The notes beneath the pieces are model-generated. The model saw nothing but the letters and a program-made list of their open reading frames with translations, did no database searches and was not told the origin of the DNA. Both the position numbers and the translations under genes were made by a program. DNA of 64,000 bases from Norana najaformis (Eukaryota > Annelida > Clitellata > Crassiclitellata > Hormogastridae). Shown here in pieces: positions 57,340 to 64,000 of the stretch; the first letter of the stretch is position 1; every line of letters starts with the position of its first letter. Location of the stretch: NCBI GenBank assembly GCA_964023275.1, contig OZ029929.1:9003937-9067936 (forward strand), given 5' to 3'.

Positions 57340-57575
57340 TTGTAATCGTTATTGTAATTGTTACCTCGAGATTTCTACAGCACCAAAACAAAGCTACATC
57401 ACAGGAACCAGCAGGCACTCAGTCAAAACAAAATCAGTAATTATGTAAGGTCAGGTTCGGTTCCGGTTAAAGGGTCAGGCCCCTGATGGGTTTACTCTTG
57501 AAGTGACACTTATAAATGTCAGATTACAATTACAATTATAATTACAGACGGATACGGTGCATGGTGTTCAGAACT
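57340..57575 (+). repeat. Repeat family D copy, interrupted
   Basis: Core phrases gttacctcgagatttctaca, gcactcagtcaaaacaaaat and ggttccggttaaagggtcag are followed by a foreign segment (about 57481-57545, ending in attacaattacaattataat), then the family D 3' part gacggatacggtgcatggtg. Confidence 0.75.
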
Positions 57576-58299
57576 GAAGCAGCAAGAGATGCAATGAAGA
57601 CAGGAGGAATTAGGATAGGATTTATTCAGTGTGTCTCATTGCACCACATTATATCAATAATCATTCTAGACTAAAGTACTTCAGCTGCGTACACTGAAAT
57701 GCCTGTCTGTGAATTGCCCACAATGAGTTCAAATTACCCTTTAAATTGCCTCATCCAGACTGTCCCCATCAAATTCACCAGAACTGCCCAGCTCTGAACT
57801 GCCTTTCAAACAAAAGGCCCCTAGAAGAAACCTCTTCCCGCTCTTATTACCTGTTATTTGTGATTGGATAGTCCTAATTGGCATTCCAAGTTAAGAAGAG
57901 GCAAAGCCAATAACTCCTTTATTGGTGCCTCAATCAACACTCGAAGAATCATTACACAGAAGCAAATACATGATCCTGCTGCAACTACCAATTGTAGGAT
58001 TTTTCCCTCGCAGGATGTACGGCTCAACAACAAACTGTCACTTTCGTTACAGTGCAGAGCGATTTGAACTGATGCATTCAAATGTCAACCAGAACTCCAC
58101 TACTAACAAGAAAGAAATTGAAACATTTCCTATGCTTAATAACTTAACCAGAAAATTGGAAGAATTGCCTCAATTTTCCAGGAAAACGTTTGCACTCAAT
58201 TAAAGTGACATCTAAATTCTATGTTTCATCGTCTTTGTGCAAGTGAAGAAATCACAGAAAAATTATGAAGCTCATTCCTTAAAACTCATGCACCGAATA

Positions 58300-58560
58300 A
58301 GAAATAACTACACAATCATAAATACTATGTATATCATGTATAAATCGTGAATGAAATCATGAATAATATATGTAAATCGTAAATGTCTAAAAATCTTGAA
58401 TAATATGTGCAATTCTAAATGATATATGTCAGTCATAAATATTACATTGAACATATAAACTTTTAATGTAAATAATTATGCATCTAGAATACAACAGATG
58501 AAAAATTGCAGTCATCCGATGACATATATAAATCATAGCATGAATATAGTATATTCAGGG
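58300..58560. repeat. AT-rich degenerate tandem repeat
   Basis: Variations on aatcataaatatta and atgtaaatcgtaaat recur irregularly. No coding potential. Confidence 0.6.
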
Positions 58561-59811
58561 AATGAATAATGAAATTGTCAAATAAAAATGTATGGACCTA
58601 TGAACTGTGAAAAAATATTTTCAATATTGAGCTCAAAATCTAAATTATTAAATAATTGTTTCCATGAATAGGTTATTCAAACTGAGAAATCAAATTAAGA
58701 ATAATAAATCTGAGATACGACTAATGAAATAACAGTCTCATAAGCAATATATATCAATTTATTCATAAAAGAAATAAACTGATATTATGCATAAGTTATG
58801 ATTTATTAATTATCTTATTAGAAAGATGCTTGAAGCAATATGAATTAAATCATATTGCAGTATATGTATGGTGTCACAGTCGAGACTGCAGAGATCTTTG
58901 AAACAGAAGCAGATGCTGAGTGGTTACATCTTAAAAAATCAAATCACATGCTTGCTTTCTTAGCTAACTTTCAGTGGTGTCAGTGGAGCAATGGTTACAG
59001 AACTGTCTTCCAAATCACTATAAAACATATGGCTCACCCAAACGCTTGGAACATTATGTTTTGACCAAAGCTTCTGCTAAAGTTTGTCCTCACACCATCT
59101 CAAAGATTCCTTTCATTAACTTATTGTGGTATGAGAGACGGAAGTTGGTGGAGCACCATTGCAATACACAACCTCACCACGGCGAGGTGAACATTCTCGT
59201 GCAGGCACCACTTCCAGCTGGAATGATGCTCAGGCATAGATGCCGTTTTCGTGCTCACACTTTAGCCAAACGGATCTGGAAAGAGGACATGGTAGCTACT
59301 TGTAAGGTGCCGAAGCAGTGCTAGCACACGGCAGACGGCATGCAGAACGACAGAAAGACAGCTACAGTAAAGATATACCTGAAGAGGACTTGGACAGTGT
59401 GAGGACGCGGCATCAGTGTCTGTCTCCTGCATCAGCAGCAGCACACACACAGACTTCAAATAAAGGTATGCAGTGACAGCTAAAGCTAGAACTCCTATGT
59501 TATTTGTGATATTTTTCCTTGTAAAATATCTACACCAATGCATGATCAGCTGCTGGTTTTCTAATAAAAACTATACTTACTTATTTACACACTGCACCAA
59601 CTTCTCCAACATCACAATTTAAACACATGTTTTAGCTGCTCAAATCATTTGAGGCTACAAATCGGCACTAGGGAAGTTAAGTAAGTAACTTTAAATAAAT
59701 AAAAGAAAAAGGATCCATCACAGATTTCAAGGCTAAGTCATCTAAAAACTCTTAATTCAAGATGTTGTAACAGAGAGTCTGGAAGAACAGCTCACTAATC
59801 CTCTCTAATGA

Positions 59812-59910
59812 CTTCTATAGCGCCGTTATCATAATGCCCAAGGCATCAATCGATGGTCGCTTCAAGTCAGAATTGCAATCCAAAATCATAATCCATTGGA
59901 GAAGCCAGGT
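59812..59910 (-). repeat. Repeat family C tail copy (inverted)
   Basis: The plus strand reads tctatagcgccgttatcata, atgcccaaggcatcaatcga and tggtcgcttcaagtcagaa, the reverse complement of 6120-6190 and 53540-53625. Confidence 0.75.
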
Positions 59911-60937
59911 CAAAGTGCAATAGGTCAGTGAAGAACCGTTTTCCCTCAAAGTCATTGTTCAAGACAAAGAACCAGTCTGCATATAAAACCATTTCATATA
60001 AAAAAGCTATTTGTCATTATAAATCTGGAAACCATGAGAATAAACAACAAAAATATCACAGAGAACGACTCCTCATACTAAAAAGCCATTCCTTGTAGAG
60101 CTATATTCATTATAACATCAACATAAACCATTTGCTTAAAAAACCTTATGAAAACCATTCATCCACATAAGACAAATCTGGCAACTGAGACATAGTTTAA
60201 AAAGCTCAGACGATTTAACCCTGGAATCTAAAGTCAAGTAAACTGTGGTGTTGATCTTACAAGGGTTTGAAGGATAGACTGGGCAAGTCTGTTTATTTGT
60301 TCAGGAAGACCAATTATTACTTAAGAATGCTGTTTTTGAGGACATTTTGGAGACGGTGCCATGAAAATGATTAGTCAATTGTCTTAGATCATGAACGAGG
60401 CCTAAGAAATAAAGAAGGAGGTGATGATCAACAATGGACAAATAAACAAGTTTGCCAAATGAAAAGGAAAAACAGTGGACAGAAGAAGGTCATCCTCTCA
60501 CCTGTTTTGTCCTGAAAACATAACTGACCTATGAGAGGATGTCAGTCAGAATGGTACCCATAAATGCTGAGAGAAAAAGAATGAGAAGAAAGGTTTGGCA
60601 ATTCAAGGAACTCTGAATATCCAAGCTTCTTAAAGAGCAAGGAGGCTTTCAATACCATCAATGGTCACCCTACTCATTTCTTGGCTCCAGACTCTGGAAC
60701 TCTCCTCTGGTTCCAGTTTATTCAGCTGTTCTTTAGATTATCACCATGACCCAAAAGTATGTTTTCTGAGTGCATTTTTCATGTCCTAGTATACAGCTTC
60801 CAAGTCCCAAAGGATCTTGACCAAAATGATGCCAGCTTTAAGCCAATAAATTTGCCTTGCCTAATAGCGCCATTGCTTCGAACTTTGTGCCTGATCACAC
60901 AGGGGTACTAAAGCAGTTTTTACTTTGGCTATTTTTT

Positions 60938-61141
60938 TGCTCCTCGTATTTGGAACCATCTACCATAAAAGGCCCGACCTGCCAACTCGCTTTCATCATT
61001 TAAATCACTTGTCAAGATGCACTGTTTACTCTGGCTGACTGCATGACTCCATCTTGGCCCTAGCGAACATGCATTCACGCCTCAGACTCAGATTCAATGA
61101 CCATGCCTGTGTTATAAGTGCCTTTAATAAATAAATAAATA
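60938..61141 (+). mobile_element. LINE C-terminus and 3' tail with (TAAA)n
   Basis: One frame reads APRIWNHLPQKARPANSLSS then FKSLVKMHCLLWLTA; the UTR has cctcagactcagattcaatg and gtgttataagtgcctttaat before (aaat)n. Same family as 38640-38862. Confidence 0.85.
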
Positions 61142-61149
61142 CATTACAT

Positions 61150-61575
61150 TACATGAGATGGTGAAAAGCATGATACAGAGAGTAACACTGTACGGATCTA
61201 AGATATGAACTATCAGAAAAGCATACGAGAACCTGGGTTTTTAAAAAATGTGTATATAAAAAAAATCAGCTGAAACGACCACTAAACAAATGAGGCCAGT
61301 GCTTCGCTTGGTACAAGGTGAGAAACACTGGCGAATATCAAAAGACAAATGAACTGGATCAGCAACATAATTTATGGAAATTCGTTCCTGAGGATGGCGC
61401 CAGAAGGAAGAACTGAAGGAAAGAAAGCCTCCCAGAAGAGCAAGAACTAAGCTGATAGATTGGATGATGGATAAAGGAATCAGATGGAGCTATAAAGAAG
61501 TCAAGGAAACGGCACAGAACAGAGAAGAACGATGTCCTTGGATTCCTGGAATTGCCTAAGGACAGAACACTTTTC
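61150..61575 (+). mobile_element. LINE relic (RTE/L1-type ORF2 C-terminus)
   Basis: One frame gives MVKSMIQRVTLYGSK, later GRTEGKKASQKSKN in one frame and PRRARTKLIDWMMDKGIRWS, YKEVKETAQNREERC in another. The phrases TLYGSExW and RPRTKLxDWM are typical of the C-terminal end of RTE/L1-like ORF2. Interrupted by stops. Confidence 0.75.
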
Positions 61576-61980
61576 TAACCCCTTGCCTGCAAAATTTAAA
61601 TACTTCTGAATTTAAAAATGAACTATTGTGCACTGGAACATATTATCAAACTCCTTTGCATTGCACTTCATAAAGTACAATTAATCCAGGATTACTGCTT
61701 AGTTAAAGTTCAATAAACAGTATAATTTCCACACAAAATTTTTTCAAAACAACTACAAAATCCATAGAAGGCTCAAAGGAATTGTAGAAAATCCCAAACA
61801 ACATCTTCATAGCACAATGGCCATATTAAATGCAAACCAAATATTCAGTACATATTTATACAAGAATGTATACATACACGCGTGTATCAGTGTCTCTTTG
61901 CGCTGGCAATGAAATACTCACTTACTGCTTCTTAAAGAACATTCCACAATGCTGAAAAGATGATGTGATGATGAAGGCAT

Positions 61981-62340
61981 TAAGAGAATAATTCAGATGA
62001 GCCCTCATAAGGTGATGTGTACGTAATAGTGATCAGAATCATTACGAAGATGACAACAACGATGATGATAACAACAGTGACAGCATAAATACTGATGATC
62101 ATGACAGCGATAAACTGATAATGATGACGACAACATGAATGAGGATAATTAAAAATGCAAAACAGAAGAGTGATAATCATGCCAGTAACAAAACGATGCT
62201 TCTGCTGATGAAAATGACAATTATGATCATGGGAACAAAAATTATGAGTACTAAAAACAATTACAAAAGACACAATGATGATCAAAATAATTATTATTAG
62301 TAGTAAATAATAACAATAACGATAATAACAATGGCACAAA
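61981..62340. repeat. Degenerate GAT/AAT/ACA triplet-rich zone
   Basis: Scattered gatgat, aacaat and aataat units leave a 128-codon Ile/Val/His-rich minus-strand frame open; I regard it as a by-product of composition. Confidence 0.6.
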
Positions 62341-63234
62341 CAAGTTATAAACAACAAGAAAACCAATCAAATGTGTTGGGTGATTTAATGCCAATAAGCT
62401 GCAGTTGAGTATGACTTTTCAAATTACACATGTTTGCGAACACAGAGTGATCCGGTCATAAATTCAGAGCAAGAAGATAAAACAACATAGCAACAGAGAA
62501 CAACAGTTTCAGAAGGATCTGCTTCGGAGGCAGATTTCGTCTGTGAACCCATCCATCCAATTTCAACCACAAAGTTGCTTAGATTTATCCTGCACAAGGC
62601 AACCCACTGGGTCCAATCACTGTGATTTCTAAAGATTTGGGACAGAGGTTGATAATATATTTGAGTTGTCTGTTAGATGAATAACATGAACATTCTTGTA
62701 AAATATTAATGAAAAAGATACTTTTTGCTTCAATCAGCTGGTTACTCTACTGGGTTTTTGTCAATATGTATGCCACTCCTCTGCGTTTCTGCTGACATGT
62801 TGATAATTTCTCTTTGCCTCTGTTGAAAGGCTTTGCTATTCATCTGGGTGTTGACAGTTGGATATTATTTCCTGTTTCTGTTGATAGTTTGGCTGTTAAT
62901 CTGGGTTTCTGCTGATAGGTTGGTTAATTAAACAGCATTTCTGTGAGAGGGTGGTTGACAGTCATGGTCTACATACCTCTGTATCTGGGTTTTGAAAGGT
63001 TTGTTACTCAATGGAAGGCTACCCTAATGGCTCAGACTAGCTGTTGATAGATAGAGAGTAAGAAACAAACTCAAAACAATTGGAATCAAATTAGAATGGT
63101 AAGTGAATGTGTATAAGTATCAATAAATCCAACTGGACAACGACAGAGTCCTTCAGGATTGTAAATGATGACAAGCTACACAAAATTTTATGTTGAGCAA
63201 TAATCAGCAGTCTGACAGTAAACACATGATTTTA

Positions 63235-63395
63235 TTATTACATTGCATTTATTACATGTGCAAGGTCAGTAAATCTGACTTTGAGATGCAAAATAACAGC
63301 GAGTGAAGGACAACTATGCTCAAGACACAGGGATGTTTCAGGGAAGGCTCAAAACCATACTCTACGTGTTACAAGCCTAGCACTCTGATTTATTA
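63235..63395 (-). mobile_element. SINE family A2 copy
   Basis: The plus strand reads tttattacatgtgcaaggtc, agtaaatctgactttgagat, gcgagtgaaggac and ggaaggctcaaaaccatact, then tacgtgttacaagcctagca (tRNA-head region). The B-box has decayed. Confidence 0.78.
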
Positions 63396-63719
63396 CACAT
63401 TCATTATTATTATTAATCTGACATATTTAGCTGCTTTTCTATATTAAGAAGGGTTACAGGTTACAACAAAAACAGAAACCTGTAAAACATGTGTTGAAAT
63501 GTATATTAATTGAGCTAATCTATCCTGGAAGTAGCGATGAAAGTGGTATAAAAACTGCTTTGAAATACAAAAAATCAGAGGCTAAGCAAAGTGGACACAA
63601 CTTGAAAGCTTAGAAGAGCAGAGACTGGCTTCTAGTGAGCCGATGTAGCAGTTGGGATACGCGGTTCGAATCACGGTTCGACTAAGCGGTTTGACTAAGT
63701 TATATAACTTTATTAGTGT

Positions 63720-63782
63720 CATTACTGTTGCTGCTGCTACTAATACTATTACTACTACAACTACTATTACTACTACTACTTT
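63720..63782. repeat. (ACT)n trinucleotide repeat
   Basis: Imperfect actact and tgctgctact units. The opposite strand reads as a Val-rich spurious frame. Confidence 0.9.
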
Positions 63783-64000
63783 GCGTATGGATGCCATCCA
63801 ACTGCCTCTGGCTTAATCCTGGAAAAAATCTTCATTGATTTTGCTTGATAGCCGTCAGCAGCTCCAAAAGAATAGACTTACATAACTTGTAAGTTTGCTT
63901 TCCACATGTCTCCTTCTCTGTTTCCGTGCTGTTTGACTGGGTGTTATACTAAATTAGGGATTGACCATCTCTGAACATGGCAAGGCAGTGTATTGAATAT

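Noticed and set aside
58855..59324. Two overlapping plus-strand ORFs (69 and 116 codons)
   Set aside because: Composition is protein-like in parts, but I recognise no family and the frames compete; possibly a decayed element.

Overview
This is a window of eukaryotic (animal) genomic DNA. It is dominated by one large multi-exon gene read on the minus strand, set in long introns full of simple repeats and decayed transposable elements. The gene encodes the pore-forming alpha-1 subunit of a voltage-gated calcium channel, best assigned to the L-type (CaV1) family. I could place 24 exons between 42498 (5' side) and 950 (3' side). Every junction has a splice acceptor and donor, and all reading phases join: the pieces sum to 3087 nt, or 1029 codons, with no stop. 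They run from IS2 through domains I, II and III to the end of IIIS6. The N-terminus with IS1 (to the right) and all of domain IV with the C-terminal tail (off the left edge) were not found. Phrases such as [12 protein letters not shown] and [10 protein letters not shown] look protostome-like, so a marine protostome, possibly a lophotrochozoan, is my best guess. I cannot name the species.

Layout from the left: 950-10436 holds domain III (S1-S6) and the end of the II-III linker; 11915-14238 holds the acidic II-III linker; 14782-19571 holds domain II; 20952-33532 holds the I-II linker including the beta-subunit-binding AID, with one 11.6 kb intron (21034-32663); 34357-42498 holds domain I from IS2 to IS6. 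The region 42499-64000 lies 5' of the last placed exon. It holds no exon I can prove, but contains CpG-dense patches, reverse-transcriptase relics, a hAT-like MITE, a local 465-bp duplication, long (TA)n tracts and a 10-N assembly gap.

The channel keeps the expected working parts. There is a pore-loop Glu in domains I, II and III, S4 voltage sensors with regularly spaced Arg/Lys, and a near-consensus AID. Two features are unusual: the IIIS5 dihydropyridine-site Gln is replaced by Glu, and the AID exon appears to end in a GC (not GT) splice donor.

The repeats fall into several families seen more than once here. These are two tRNA-headed SINE subfamilies sharing a head but with different tails, a second tRNA-headed SINE, a single tRNA-headed SINE with an (ATC)n tail, an unnamed ~200-bp repeat present about eight times, and LINE fragments with (TAAA)n or (ACTT)n tails. 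Most open reading frames in the window are products of microsatellites or decayed elements, not genes. I did not find a new biological system; the points most worth following up are the channel's altered residues and splice site and the modular SINE families.
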